A stretch of 64,000 bases of DNA from Rhodococcus sp. Leaf278 (lineage in GTDB: Bacteria; Actinomycetota; Actinomycetes; Mycobacteriales; Mycobacteriaceae), in the NCBI RefSeq assembly GCF_001426085.1, contig NZ_LMRR01000045.1:108737-172736 (forward strand), read 5' to 3'. Below are positions 28,963 through 37,211 of this stretch, piece after piece. Position 1 is the stretch's first letter. Each line of letters starts with the position of its first letter. A program made the translations under genes and the position numbers. The notes below the pieces were generated by a model, which was not told the DNA's origin, made no database searches, and worked only from the letters and a program-made list of their open reading frames with translations.

Positions 28963-29421
28963 ATGACGATGTCGACCATCGAAGCCGTACGGCTCGGAGA
29001 TATTGCGCTCGCCGACAGCCCCATCGAACCGGCCTGGATTCTCGAAGGCAGCCCCCACGCGCGGGTCGCCGAGTGGTCCAAGAGCACCGACGGCACGACG
29101 ACCACCAATGTCTGGGACTGCACGGCCGGCCGCTTCCGTTGGTTCTTCGCGGTCGACGAAATAGTGCACATCATGGACGGTTCGGTGACCGTCTCGAGTG
29201 ACGATCACGCACCGCGCACCTTGGTCGCGGGAGATGCGGCGCTTTTTCGCGCGGGCACGTGGACCGAATGGCACGTGGAGAGTTACGTGCGCAAACACGC
29301 CATCCTCCGGCAACATCTGCCCCGGCCGTTGAGCTTTGCGCTCAAGGTTGCAGGAGGCCTGCGTGCCCGACTCGGTAGTCGCTCCACGGGAGCGAACACA
29401 CAACGGGTCGGATCGCTGTAA
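28963..29421 (+). CDS. Cupin-domain protein (cupin_3 type)
   Basis: A 152-aa single-cupin protein. The barrel strands include TNVWDCTAGRFRWFFAVDEI, VHIMDGSVTVSSDD and LVAGDAALFRAGTWTEWHVE. This resembles the cupin_3 group (EutQ/ureidoglycine aminohydrolase-like), which binds small polar metabolites or sugar derivatives, sometimes with a metal. Function unknown. Two in-frame ATGs (28963 and 28969) are candidate starts and neither has a clear Shine-Dalgarno sequence. A longer frame from 28897 adds a low-quality leader. It is divergent from aglA with a 212-base spacer in which I see no other gene. Confidence 0.75.
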   Translation: MTMSTIEAVRLGDIALADSPIEPAWILEGSPHARVAEWSKSTDGTTTTNVWDCTAGRFRWFFAVDEIVHIMDGSVTVSSDDHAPRTLVAGDAALFRAGTWTEWHVESYVRKHAILRQHLPRPLSFALKVAGGLRARLGSRSTGANTQRVGSL

Positions 29422-29434
29422 CCAGCCGCTTTGT

Positions 29435-29833
29435 CTACAGCGCCGAGTTGACCATCGAATTCGCGGCCATCTCCATGTAATCGATGAGCTGCGCGCGGTG
29501 TGCTGCGTCCAACACAGTCGCGTCTATTGACGCGATCGCGATGTGCATGCATCGGAGCCACGCATCTCGCTCCATCGGACCGATACGAAAAGGGTTGTGC
29601 CGCATCCGCAGACGAGGATGCCCACGCTCGTCCGAGTAGGTGCGCGGACCACCCCAGTACTGCTCGAGGAACATTCGCATCCGCCGTTCGGCCGGCCCGA
29701 GATCCTCCTCGGGATACAGCGGGCGCACGATCTCGTCCCTGGCGACTTCCTCGTAGAACTTTGCTGTGAGCAAGCGAAACGTCTCGGCCCCGCCGACCGC
29801 GTCGTAGAACGTCTGCTGCGGTTCGGTCATCAC
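29435..29833 (-). CDS. glbO: Group II truncated haemoglobin (trHbO)
   Basis: A 132-aa 2-on-2 globin. It has the E- and F-helix region [23 protein letters not shown] of mycobacterial trHbO, the HNPFRIG segment with the proximal histidine, and the G8 tryptophan in ERDAWLRCM that contacts bound ligand. TrHbO binds oxygen and NO tightly and is linked to NO detoxification or redox sensing near the membrane. Synteny with Rv2470 beside aglA supports the call. It ends convergently with the cupin gene, 13 bases apart. Confidence 0.95.
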   Translation of the reverse strand: MMTEPQQTFYDAVGGAETFRLLTAKFYEEVARDEIVRPLYPEEDLGPAERRMRMFLEQYWGGPRTYSDERGHPRLRMRHNPFRIGPMERDAWLRCMHIAIASIDATVLDAAHRAQLIDYMEMAANSMVNSAL

Positions 29834-29895
29834 ATTCTTTCTTGTTTCTCGTCGTTCCTGCGGGCTCTCGATCGGCGACTACCGATCATTGTCCC

Positions 29896-30873
29896 TCAGG
29901 AGCCGGAGTCGGCCGCGACCCCACCCGGACGGCCCAACGCATACGGCGCTTTGATGCCGGCATCGTCGAATGCTTCGAGGATGTCCTGATGAAGGCGACG
30001 CTGGACGGCCCACTGGCGTCCTGGACGCGTCTTGATCGTGATGCGGATGGTGACGGTGTCTGCGGTGACCGCGTTGACTCCGAGCAGCTCGGGCGGTTCG
30101 AGGATGTCGTTGTCGAAATCGCCGGACTCGACCATCGACGCAGTGGTGCGTTCGGCCACTTCGCACGCCTGCTCGATGTTCGCCGTGTGCGATACGGGTA
30201 GATCGAGAACGGCGACCGCGAAGCCCTGGCTCATGTTGCCGACGCGCAGAACCTCGCCGTTTCGGCAGTACCACACCGTGCCGTTGATATCTCTGATCGT
30301 GGTGACCCGCAGACCCACGCTCTCGACGGTGCCGGTGGCCTCACCGAGGTCGACGACATCGCCCACTCCGTACTGATCCTCGAGCAGCATGAAAATTCCG
30401 GACAGGAAGTCTCGCACCAGGTTCTGGGCACCGAATCCGAGTGCGACGCCGACGATGCCCGCGGACGCGATGAACGGTGCCACGTTGACGCCGACAACGT
30501 CGAGAACCGAGAGCACGAACCACGTGAGAATCATGACCGAGACTGCGGACTTGAGCACCGAGCCGATCGTGCTGGCGCGTTGCTTTCGCCGCTCGTTGAG
30601 GATCGCGCCCTGGACGGAGCTGGATGACCGGTCCCGCAGTGGCCTCAGCAGCATCGGTGATTTACCGACTTCGTTGCGAGTGAAGCGCGCGATCATCCGG
30701 TGCAGCACGAGACGAAGCACGACGGCCAGGACCAAGTAGCCGAGAATTTGCAGCGGACGATCCACCAGCCAGTCGCGTCCGGTATCGGTCAGCTCGAAGG
30801 CTCGGGTGTCGAGCTCCCGCAGAAGCGACGGTTCGGAAAGGGGTGATGCGGACAGAAGGGTTGATACAGACAC
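29896..30873 (-). CDS. Mechanosensitive channel of the MscS family
   Basis: A 325-aa membrane protein. TM helices are at LQILGYLVLAVVLRLVLH and SVMILTWFVLSVLDVVGV, and the pore helix is FIASAGIVGVALGFGAQNLV. The MscS beta domain follows (GVGDVVDLGEATGTVESVGL, TTIRDINGTVWYCRNGEVLR). The C-terminal domain is mixed alpha/beta. The GxxxG-rich pore helix and the QNLVRDFLSGIFM hinge are diagnostic. It would gate under membrane tension to release osmolytes. The GTG start has no strong ribosome-binding site. It is the gene upstream of glbO on the minus strand, 62 bases away. Confidence 0.92.
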   Translation of the reverse strand: MSVSTLLSASPLSEPSLLRELDTRAFELTDTGRDWLVDRPLQILGYLVLAVVLRLVLHRMIARFTRNEVGKSPMLLRPLRDRSSSSVQGAILNERRKQRASTIGSVLKSAVSVMILTWFVLSVLDVVGVNVAPFIASAGIVGVALGFGAQNLVRDFLSGIFMLLEDQYGVGDVVDLGEATGTVESVGLRVTTIRDINGTVWYCRNGEVLRVGNMSQGFAVAVLDLPVSHTANIEQACEVAERTTASMVESGDFDNDILEPPELLGVNAVTADTVTIRITIKTRPGRQWAVQRRLHQDILEAFDDAGIKAPYALGRPGGVAADSGS

Positions 30874-31086
30874 CCGAAAAGTCTACGGAGACCCAGAATT
30901 CTCGCCAGTCGTGCAGCGCATGGCGGCGTCGTTCGGCCGCCGCGTGCGGGGCGATGCGAAATGTTCACCGATCGGCAACAGGAAATGCGGAGAAAAAGGC
31001 TGTGCGCGGGCGGTGCATTCGTGTTCCACTGTGAATCGTGTTCCACGCAAGCCATGCGCGGGCGCCGACTGCTTCTGGAGTAACGC

Positions 31087-31749
31087 ATGAAGAACTCTCA
31101 ACATCGCCACCGACAACTCCCGCCCACTGAGGGCCGCACCGCGCACGACCAGCGTGAGACGGCCTCGGGGGCTTCTCCGCTGCGCGTGGTGCCGACGGCC
31201 CACGATGCCACGGGCGACGACGCCGTGCCGGCGTGGGTCAAGCGCCGTGTGCTGCTCCTCAACGCCACATTCGAACCACTGACCGCGCTTCCGATGCGCC
31301 GGGCGGTGGTTCTTCTCGTTTGTGGGAAGGCCGACGTGGTGCACGACGATCCGGAAGGACCGTTCATTCGATCGGCCGGGTTCTCCGTGCAGGTGCCGTC
31401 GGTGATCAGGCTGCGGACCTTCGTCCGCGTTCCGTATCGCGCCCGAGTGCCGATGACTCGGGCCGCGCTGATGCATCGCGACCGCTTCCGGTGTGCGTAC
31501 TGCGGGAGCAAGGCCGAGACCGTCGATCACGTGGTGCCGCGCAGCCGCGGAGGCGGTCACTCGTGGGAGAACTGTGTCGCGTGTTGCGCGTCGTGCAATC
31601 ACCGCAAGGCCGACAAACTCCTCAGCGAGATCGGGTGGACACTGCGCGCGCAGCTGGTGCCACCGAAGGGTCCGCACTGGCGTCTGTTGGCGACGACGAA
31701 GGAGTTGGACCCCAGTTGGCTGGCGTATCTCGGCGAGGGTGCGGCCTGA
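31087..31749 (+). CDS. HNH endonuclease family protein (Rv2469c-like)
   Basis: A 220-aa protein. The N-terminal ~45 residues are polar and probably disordered. A domain beginning VKRRVLLLNATFEPLTALPM is followed by an HNH nuclease fold near residues 134-175 with zinc ligands CAYCG and CASCN and the catalytic VDHVVPRSRGGGHSWENCV. The histidine in VDHV and the HRK end fit an active HNH site. It is a chromosomal, phage-unrelated member conserved in actinobacteria; the target is unknown. The ATG at 31087 has GGAG 7 bases upstream. A 213-base upstream spacer holds a direct repeat but no gene. Confidence 0.87.
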   Translation: MKNSQHRHRQLPPTEGRTAHDQRETASGASPLRVVPTAHDATGDDAVPAWVKRRVLLLNATFEPLTALPMRRAVVLLVCGKADVVHDDPEGPFIRSAGFSVQVPSVIRLRTFVRVPYRARVPMTRAALMHRDRFRCAYCGSKAETVDHVVPRSRGGGHSWENCVACCASCNHRKADKLLSEIGWTLRAQLVPPKGPHWRLLATTKELDPSWLAYLGEGAA

Positions 31750-31831
31750 CGGTCGACCGGTGTGACCATTTCGGTCACAACACCGGGCCCGACGTGGTCC
31801 GACGCGCAATTGTCGACTAACGTCACACCCT

Positions 31832-32083
31832 GTGAGCATTTTTGAGACCACGCTGATTTTCGGGGTGATTCCGGCTGCGGTGATCGGGATCATCGGCGCG
31901 TTGTCCTACCTGACCGACAAGCAGCCCGGTATGGATGTTCCTCCCTACCGACTGACGGACGAGTGGACGCGCGAGCCATTGCTGTGGAGCGCAACGGACG
32001 AGGTGACTCCCTTCGGAGGCCACGGATCGCACGATGCCGACGCAGCCGACTCGATCGGAGGTGCTGCAAGTGGCAAGTGGTGA
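31832..32083 (+). CDS. ctaJ: Probable aa3-type cytochrome oxidase subunit CtaJ
   Basis: An 83-aa membrane protein with one N-terminal helix (TTLIFGVIPAAVIGIIGALS) and a periplasm- or cytoplasm-facing tail with YLTDKQPGMDVPPYRLTDEW and REPLLWSATDE. It matches the short subunit seen in actinobacterial III2-IV2 respiratory supercomplexes and annotated CtaJ, as I recall it. The start is a GTG at 31832. The next gene starts within its last 14 bases, so the two are co-translated. The call rests on the TM segment plus the EPLLWSA motif and synteny. Confidence 0.7.
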   Translation: MSIFETTLIFGVIPAAVIGIIGALSYLTDKQPGMDVPPYRLTDEWTREPLLWSATDEVTPFGGHGSHDADAADSIGGAASGKW

Positions 32084-32546
32084 ACTCGTCCGCAGCGACA
32101 TCAGGGAAGAAGATCTACCGTTCGGGGCTGCTGTGACCGCGAGCGGTCGCGTCTCGGCTGCTCACGAGTTCGGGACGGTCAATCCGGAGCACCTGCCTTT
32201 CGCGACGCAGGAGTTGGTGGCCCTCGACGACGCGCTGACCGAGGCGACTCGGCAGACCAAGATTCGGTTCAACATCTACATCGGTGATCTCGGAGACGAT
32301 CCGGCCGCAGGTGTCGAGTCGGTGTTTCCGGGAACACCCGACGCCGTTCGATCGATTCTGATCGCCGTCGACCCCCACCGGCACGCTCTCGAAATTCGCA
32401 GTGGTAAGCGAGTATCGAACCGCGCGACCGACCGGGTTGCGCAGTTGGGTGTGACCGCCGCTCTCGGCCCGTTCCGCGACGGCAACCTGATCGACGGTCT
32501 GGTTGCCTCGGTGCGGGTGATGGCTGCGTCGATCCTCAGTCCCTAG
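32070..32546 (+). CDS. DUF5130 family protein (Rv2468c-like)
   Basis: A 158-aa protein with ATRQTKIRFNIYIGDLGDDP, VRSILIAVDPHRHALEIRSG and RVAQLGVTAALGPFRDGNLI. The layout recalls the TPM/DUF5130 group, in which a small domain precedes a Gly/Asp-rich loop. It has no signal peptide. The GTG at 32070 was chosen because GGAGG lies 8 bases upstream; an earlier GTG at 32061 lacks such a site. It overlaps ctaJ by 14 bases, so a link to respiratory-chain assembly is plausible but unproven. Confidence 0.78.
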   Translation: MASGELVRSDIREEDLPFGAAVTASGRVSAAHEFGTVNPEHLPFATQELVALDDALTEATRQTKIRFNIYIGDLGDDPAAGVESVFPGTPDAVRSILIAVDPHRHALEIRSGKRVSNRATDRVAQLGVTAALGPFRDGNLIDGLVASVRVMAASILSP

Positions 32547-32577
32547 CGTTCGCACTCAGCTCCTGAGCGCGCTTTGA

Positions 32578-32627
32578 CAACCAGGGCCGGTTGCTTCACC
32601 TCGAGGTGAAGCAACCGGCCCTGGTTG
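32578..32627. terminator. Perfect 50-bp palindrome between convergent genes
   Basis: A 25-base arm is followed immediately by its exact reverse complement, centred on CTCGAG at 32600-32605 (32578-32602 / 32603-32627), with no loop bases. It lies in the 96-base gap between DUF5130 (ends 32546) and pepN (ends 32643), which converge. As RNA it would form an extremely stable hairpin in either direction, so a bidirectional terminator is the simplest reading. There is no T-run. As DNA it could extrude a cruciform. Confidence 0.85.
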
Positions 32628-32642
32628 CGTCTGTGGGAGCGA

Positions 32643-35216
32643 TCAGCTCGCGTCGAACTCCCGCGCTGCAAGGGCCCGAACGACCCCTGCCCGTCCCTCT
32701 ATCACCAGACGACGGAGCGCCGGAGGCAGTTCGCCGTCCAGGAACCCGTCTGCGGCCGCCAGTGACTGTTCACTGATCGACCAGGAGGGGTACAGCCCGA
32801 TCACGACGGTCTGCGCAACCTCGCTGGATCGACGAGACCAGACCCCCTCGATGGCATCGAAGTAGCGGGCGACGTAGGGCTCGAGCAAGTCACCCTGGCC
32901 GGGTCCCGCAAAGCCACCGATGATCGAGCGCGCCGTGATGTTCGGCACCGAGTCGTCGTCGACGACCGTCGCCCAGGCCTGCTCTTTGACCTCTGCGCTC
33001 GGTCGCGCGGCTCGCGCAGCCGCAGCCGACCGCGCTCCGGCGGCCGTGTTGTCTGCGCTCGCTTCCGCATCGATGACCGGCGAATCGAGCCCGTCGGAGT
33101 CGATCGCCCCGGCCCCGGCCAGCGCCGTGACGATTCGCCACCGCAGATCGGTGTCGACGTCGAGGCCGGACAGGGATTGCCCGTCGACATCGCCGTGGAG
33201 GAGCGCGCGAAGCACCTCGATGTGGCGGTCCCCGAGTTCGATACCGGTGAGGGCGTTGACGAAGGCCAGTTGATGATCCGAGCCTGCCTCGGCCGTGCGG
33301 GCCAGTTCGAGCAGTGCGTCGGCGAACTCGGGGGTGCCGTGCTCGGCTGCCCAGGCCGGGTCGGCGTAGCTGGTGATGGCGGTCTGTGCCTGCAGCAGAA
33401 GGCGTTGCACCACACCCACTTCGGTCTCGCCGCCGATCCCGCGCTGGACGAGGGCAACGAAATCTCGGGCCTTCATCTCGGCCGATCGAGTCATCTCCCA
33501 CGCTGCCGACCACGCGAGCGTGCGGGGGAGTGGTTCGGCGATGTCGCCGATCCGAGACAGGAGCGTATCGAGCGAGTCCGGATCCAGACGTACCGCGCAG
33601 TACGTCAGATCGTCGTCGTTCACCAGAACCAGCTTGCCTCGCGACACGCCGACCAGCGCATCGACATTCGTCGATTCGGCTGCCTCGAGATCGAGTTCCA
33701 CTCGGTCGGTGCGCACCAGCTTGCCCTCGACGTCGTCGTAGATGCCGACGGCGATGCGGTGGACTCGATGCTCGCCTGCACCCGGTGCGGCACCACTCTG
33801 CCGAACCGCGAAGCGCGTGAACTTACCGTCGGCATCGACGTCGAAGTCCGGGCTCAGGGTATTGAGGCCGGTGGTCCGCAGCCACTGTGTGCCCCAGTCG
33901 GACAGGTCGCGACCCGACGACTTCTCCAGGGCGGACAGTAGATCCGAGAAGGTGGCATTGGCGAAGGCATGGTCGACGAAGTAGGCCCGCAGCCCGGCCA
34001 GGAAGTCTTCCTTGCCCACGTAGGCCACCAATTGCTTCAGCACACTCGCGCCCTTGGCGTAGGTGATGCCGTCGAAGTTGACCTCCACCGCGGCGAGGTC
34101 GGGGATGTCTGCAGCGATGGGGTGCGTCGAGGGCAGCTGATCCTGGCGGTACGCCCATGCCTTCTCGACATTGGCGAACGTGGTCCATGCGTTCGTGTAC
34201 TCGGTGGACTCGGACTGGCAGAGAACCGATGCGAACGTGGCGAACGATTCGTTGAGCCACAGATCGTCCCACCAGGTCATGGTCACCAGGTCGCCGAACC
34301 ACATATGGGCCATCTCGTGCAGCACGGTCTCGGCGCGACGCTCGTAGGAGGCGCGGGTCACCTTGGACCGGAAGACGTAGTCCTCGAGGTACGTGACGGC
34401 ACCGGCGTTCTCCATGGCACCGGCGTTGAACTCGGGCACGAAGAGCTGGTCGTACTTGCCGAAGGCGTACGGGGTGCCGAAGTTCTCGTGGTAGAAACCG
34501 AAGCCCTGCTTGGTCTCGGTGAACAGGCGCTCCGCGTCCATGTGTTCGGCAAGCGTTGCGCGGCAGTAGATTCCGAGCGGAATGGTGCCGTGCTCGTCGG
34601 TGTAGGAGTCGGTCCACTCCGCGTAGGGTCCCGCGATCAGCGCGACGAGATAGGTACTCATCAGCGGGGTCGTGTCGAATACGTGCTCTCCGGCGGCCGG
34701 CTCGGCACCGTGCGCGGCATTGGAGATCACGGTCCAGCTCTCGGGAGCGGTGACCTTCAGGTCGAAGGTGGCCTTGAGATCGGGTTGATCGAAGCAGGCG
34801 AACATGCGCTTGGCGTCGGCGGTCTCGAACTGCGAGTACAGGTACACCGAACCGTCCGACGGGTCGACGAATCGGTGCAGGCCTTCGCCGGTATGCGAGT
34901 AGAGGCAGTCCGCGTCGATCACGAGCTCGTTGTGTTCGGCCAGATCGTCGAGGGCGATTCCCGTCGACTCGTCGTAGTTCGCGGTGTCGAGGGCGGTGCC
35001 GTTGAGCGTCGCGGAGCGAATCGTGCCCGCAACGATGTCCACGAAAGTCGACGATCCGGCGGTGGCCGCGAACGTGATGGTGGTGAGCGAGCGGAACGTC
35101 TTCTCGCCCGGATTGCCTTCGCCGTCGGTGAGATCGAGAACGATCGCGTACTTCGTATCCCCGATGATCGCCGAACGTTCGGAGGCTTGGTCACGCGTCA
35201 GGTTGGGAGCAACCAC
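32643..35216 (-). CDS. pepN: Aminopeptidase N (M1 zinc metallopeptidase)
   Basis: An 857-aa M1-family aminopeptidase, removing N-terminal residues from peptides, probably in the cytoplasm. The exopeptidase motif GAMENAG precedes the zinc site HEMAHMWFGDL, with the third ligand 18 residues further in LNESFA. N-terminal beta-saddle and C-terminal helical ERAP1-like domains complete the protein. The GTG at 35216 gives VAPNLTRDQASERS, aligning with the N-terminus of mycobacterial PepN (Rv2467). A GTG at 35228 overlaps the GAAGAGG ribosome-binding site and is less likely. It is divergent from the Rv2466c-like gene. Confidence 0.93.
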   Translation of the reverse strand: MVAPNLTRDQASERSAIIGDTKYAIVLDLTDGEGNPGEKTFRSLTTITFAATAGSSTFVDIVAGTIRSATLNGTALDTANYDESTGIALDDLAEHNELVIDADCLYSHTGEGLHRFVDPSDGSVYLYSQFETADAKRMFACFDQPDLKATFDLKVTAPESWTVISNAAHGAEPAAGEHVFDTTPLMSTYLVALIAGPYAEWTDSYTDEHGTIPLGIYCRATLAEHMDAERLFTETKQGFGFYHENFGTPYAFGKYDQLFVPEFNAGAMENAGAVTYLEDYVFRSKVTRASYERRAETVLHEMAHMWFGDLVTMTWWDDLWLNESFATFASVLCQSESTEYTNAWTTFANVEKAWAYRQDQLPSTHPIAADIPDLAAVEVNFDGITYAKGASVLKQLVAYVGKEDFLAGLRAYFVDHAFANATFSDLLSALEKSSGRDLSDWGTQWLRTTGLNTLSPDFDVDADGKFTRFAVRQSGAAPGAGEHRVHRIAVGIYDDVEGKLVRTDRVELDLEAAESTNVDALVGVSRGKLVLVNDDDLTYCAVRLDPDSLDTLLSRIGDIAEPLPRTLAWSAAWEMTRSAEMKARDFVALVQRGIGGETEVGVVQRLLLQAQTAITSYADPAWAAEHGTPEFADALLELARTAEAGSDHQLAFVNALTGIELGDRHIEVLRALLHGDVDGQSLSGLDVDTDLRWRIVTALAGAGAIDSDGLDSPVIDAEASADNTAAGARSAAAARAARPSAEVKEQAWATVVDDDSVPNITARSIIGGFAGPGQGDLLEPYVARYFDAIEGVWSRRSSEVAQTVVIGLYPSWSISEQSLAAADGFLDGELPPALRRLVIEGRAGVVRALAAREFDAS

Positions 35217-35303
35217 TTCAGTCGACACCTCTTCGTGTAGTTATGGGTAGTGCCGTCCATCCCATCACGTCACGAGTGGGTCGCGCTGGCCGACCGGTAG
35301 GGC

Positions 35304-35332
35304 GGAATGTATGCGCGGTGGGCGGTTGTTAT
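35304..35332 (+). promoter_or_regulatory. Sigma-H-like promoter upstream of the mycothiol-dependent reductase
   Basis: GGAAT at 35304-35308 is followed by GTTG at 35325-35328 and GTTAT at 35328-35332, giving spacers of 16 and 19 bases. This resembles the thiol-stress sigma-H consensus (GGAA then GTT). The mycobacterial homologue Rv2466c belongs to the SigH regulon, which makes the match meaningful. AAGGAG at 35362-35367 is the ribosome-binding site for the GTG at 35374. Confidence 0.5.
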
Positions 35333-35373
35333 CGCAAGAAGAGATGTTGACCTCGACTTCCAAGGAGTAGACA

Positions 35374-35991
35374 GTGGCCGGTTCAGGACAGAAAGACACC
35401 GCGGATTTTTGGTTCGACCCACTGTGCCCGTGGTGCTGGATCACCTCGCGCTGGATTCTCGAGGTGCAGCAGGTACGAGACATCGACGTGAACTTCCACG
35501 TCATGAGCTTGGCCGTGCTCAACGAGGGTCGCGATCTGCCCGAGGAATACGCCGCGATGATGAAGAAGGCATGGGGTCCGGTTCGAGTGGCGATCGCCGC
35601 CGCGAAGCTGAAGGGGGACGAGATCCTCTCGCCGCTGTACAGCGCCATGGGTACGCGAATCCACAACGAGGGCAACAAGGATTTCGACGTCGTCATCGCC
35701 GAGTCGTTGGCCGAACTGGACCTTCCTGCCGATCTTGCGAAGGCCGCCGAGAGCACCGACTACGACGAGGACCTGCGCACCAGCCATCACGCGGGCATGG
35801 ACAAGGTCGGCCCTGACGTGGGCACCCCGACGATTCACGTCAACGGAGTCGCATTCTTCGGCCCGGTGATCTCGCGCATCCCGCGTGGCGAGGAGGCGGG
35901 CAAGCTGTGGGACGCCTCGGTGATCTTCGCGTCGTACCCGCACTTCTTCGAGCTCAAGCGCACCCGTGACGAGGACCCGCAGTTCGACTGA
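35374..35991 (+). CDS. Mycothiol-dependent DsbA-fold oxidoreductase/nitroreductase (Rv2466c-like)
   Basis: A 205-aa thioredoxin-superfamily protein with [20 protein letters not shown], whose CPWC active site is near residues 18-21. A helical insertion is followed by the cis-proline loop [17 protein letters not shown]. Mycobacterial Rv2466c uses mycothiol to reduce its CPWC site and can reduce nitro compounds and peroxides. The organism would be expected to make mycothiol, as actinomycetes do. It is divergent from pepN, with a sigma-H-like promoter upstream. Disulfide or S-mycothiolation repair under thiol stress is the probable role. Confidence 0.9.
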   Translation: MAGSGQKDTADFWFDPLCPWCWITSRWILEVQQVRDIDVNFHVMSLAVLNEGRDLPEEYAAMMKKAWGPVRVAIAAAKLKGDEILSPLYSAMGTRIHNEGNKDFDVVIAESLAELDLPADLAKAAESTDYDEDLRTSHHAGMDKVGPDVGTPTIHVNGVAFFGPVISRIPRGEEAGKLWDASVIFASYPHFFELKRTRDEDPQFD

Positions 35992-36052
35992 TCGGGCGAC
36001 CCTCGTGCGCGTAACTTCGTAGCAGGAGTACGACTTTCACGCACGGGGGGAC

Positions 36053-36715
36053 TCAGGCGACGATTCGATCCGACGCGTCGGCGGTACCGAACACTCGGTG
36101 CTCGCCGGCGTGGAATCGCCTGGCCGACCACGCCGCGGCGGCGGCGTCCAGAAAGTCGTCGACGGCGGGTCCTGCCGGCAGATCGGCCAGGTCGAGGTAC
36201 TCGCTCCACCGCTCGAGCGCAGCCAACCGCTGGCCGACGCCGCGGCCGCTCTTCTTCGATGTGAACGTCGTCGCCGGTGACATTGCCCGAAACGAACATT
36301 CGGGATGTACCTCGACGTAGATGTCCGGATCGAACTCCGCATCGCGCCATGCCTGTACAGCGGGCAGGATGTGCCAGGTCTGCTTGCTGATCGCCTTGCC
36401 GGTGATCTTCCGCGAGAGTGCACAGGCCTGCTCGTATGTAGCAGCGTCGAGAACGCCGGCGACGGGCGTGTGGAATATCGAGCTTCGTGCCGGGCCGAGA
36501 AACGCTTTCGCCTCCAGCTCGCTGATCCGATAGCCGTCCGCAGGCAGAGACAGTGGCATGTCGACGCCCACTCGCGCGCAGTCTCGCGTGTGTTCCAACA
36601 CTTCGGCCACGGAGGTGCAGCCGTTCCACGTCAGCGTCGCGCCGTCGAAGACCGCAACGACCCACGCGCCCTTCGCACCGTCGACACCGGCGAATTTCTC
36701 GGCTCGTGAGTTCAC
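36053..36715 (-). CDS. DUF429 family protein
   Basis: A 220-aa protein with FAGVDGAKGAWVVAVFDGAT at the start, RVGVDMPLSLPADGYRISEL, then SSIFHTPVAGVLDAATYEQA and YVEVHPECSFRAMS. The conserved D (GVDGAKGAW), D (VGVDMPLSL) and E (EVHPE) fit an RNase-H-like metal site, and DUF429 has been predicted to be a nuclease on that basis. The biological role is unknown. The GTG start at 36715 is 16 bases from rpiB, transcribed divergently. It ends 61 bases from the reductase gene, convergently. Confidence 0.85.
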   Translation of the reverse strand: MNSRAEKFAGVDGAKGAWVVAVFDGATLTWNGCTSVAEVLEHTRDCARVGVDMPLSLPADGYRISELEAKAFLGPARSSIFHTPVAGVLDAATYEQACALSRKITGKAISKQTWHILPAVQAWRDAEFDPDIYVEVHPECSFRAMSPATTFTSKKSGRGVGQRLAALERWSEYLDLADLPAGPAVDDFLDAAAAAWSARRFHAGEHRVFGTADASDRIVA

Positions 36716-36731
36716 CTGTCAGACTCTAGGC

Positions 36732-37211
36732 ATGCGCGTATACCTGGGTGCCGACCACGCCGGCCTCGAGTTCAAGAATCAGATCATCGAACACCTGACG
36801 GCAACCGGGCACGAGCCCGTCGACTGCGGTGCCTTCGACTACGACCCCGTCGACGACTACCCGGCCTTCTGCATCGACGCGGCACGCCGCGTCGTCGCCG
36901 ATCCGGGCAGCCGAGGCCTTGTGCTCGGCGGATCCGGAAACGGCGAGCAGATCGCTGCGAACAAGGTGCCGGGCGCTCGTTGCGCACTGGCGTGGAGCGT
37001 CGAGACCGCGAAGCTGGCTCGCGAGCACAACGATGCTCAGCTCATCGGAATCGGTGGCCGCATGCACACGTTGCCCGAAGCACTCGCCATCGTCGACGCT
37101 TTCCTCGGCACTCCATTCTCGGGCGAAGAGCGCCACCAGCGCCGCATCGACATCCTGTCCGAGTACGAGCGCAGTGGCGAGGCACCCGAGGTTCCGGGAA
37201 AGCCCGCGTAG
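36732..37211 (+). CDS. rpiB: Ribose-5-phosphate isomerase B
   Basis: A 159-aa RpiB/LacAB-family isomerase interconverting ribulose 5-phosphate and ribose 5-phosphate. The opening MRVYLGADHAGLEFKNQII and the phosphate loop VLGGSGNGEQIAANKVPGAR are clear. As in the mycobacterial enzyme, the E. coli catalytic cysteine is absent and the glutamate in GNGEQ would be the base. The ATG at 36732 gives the family N-terminus. The next gene starts immediately after its stop codon, so rpiB and the DNA glycosylase are co-transcribed, as Rv2465c and Rv2464c are. Confidence 0.95.
   Translation: MRVYLGADHAGLEFKNQIIEHLTATGHEPVDCGAFDYDPVDDYPAFCIDAARRVVADPGSRGLVLGGSGNGEQIAANKVPGARCALAWSVETAKLAREHNDAQLIGIGGRMHTLPEALAIVDAFLGTPFSGEERHQRRIDILSEYERSGEAPEVPGKPA

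Noticed and set aside
31087-31749. HNH gene considered as part of a phage or a retro-element
   Set aside because: No neighbouring phage or reverse-transcriptase gene, and position matches the chromosomal Rv2469c homologue.
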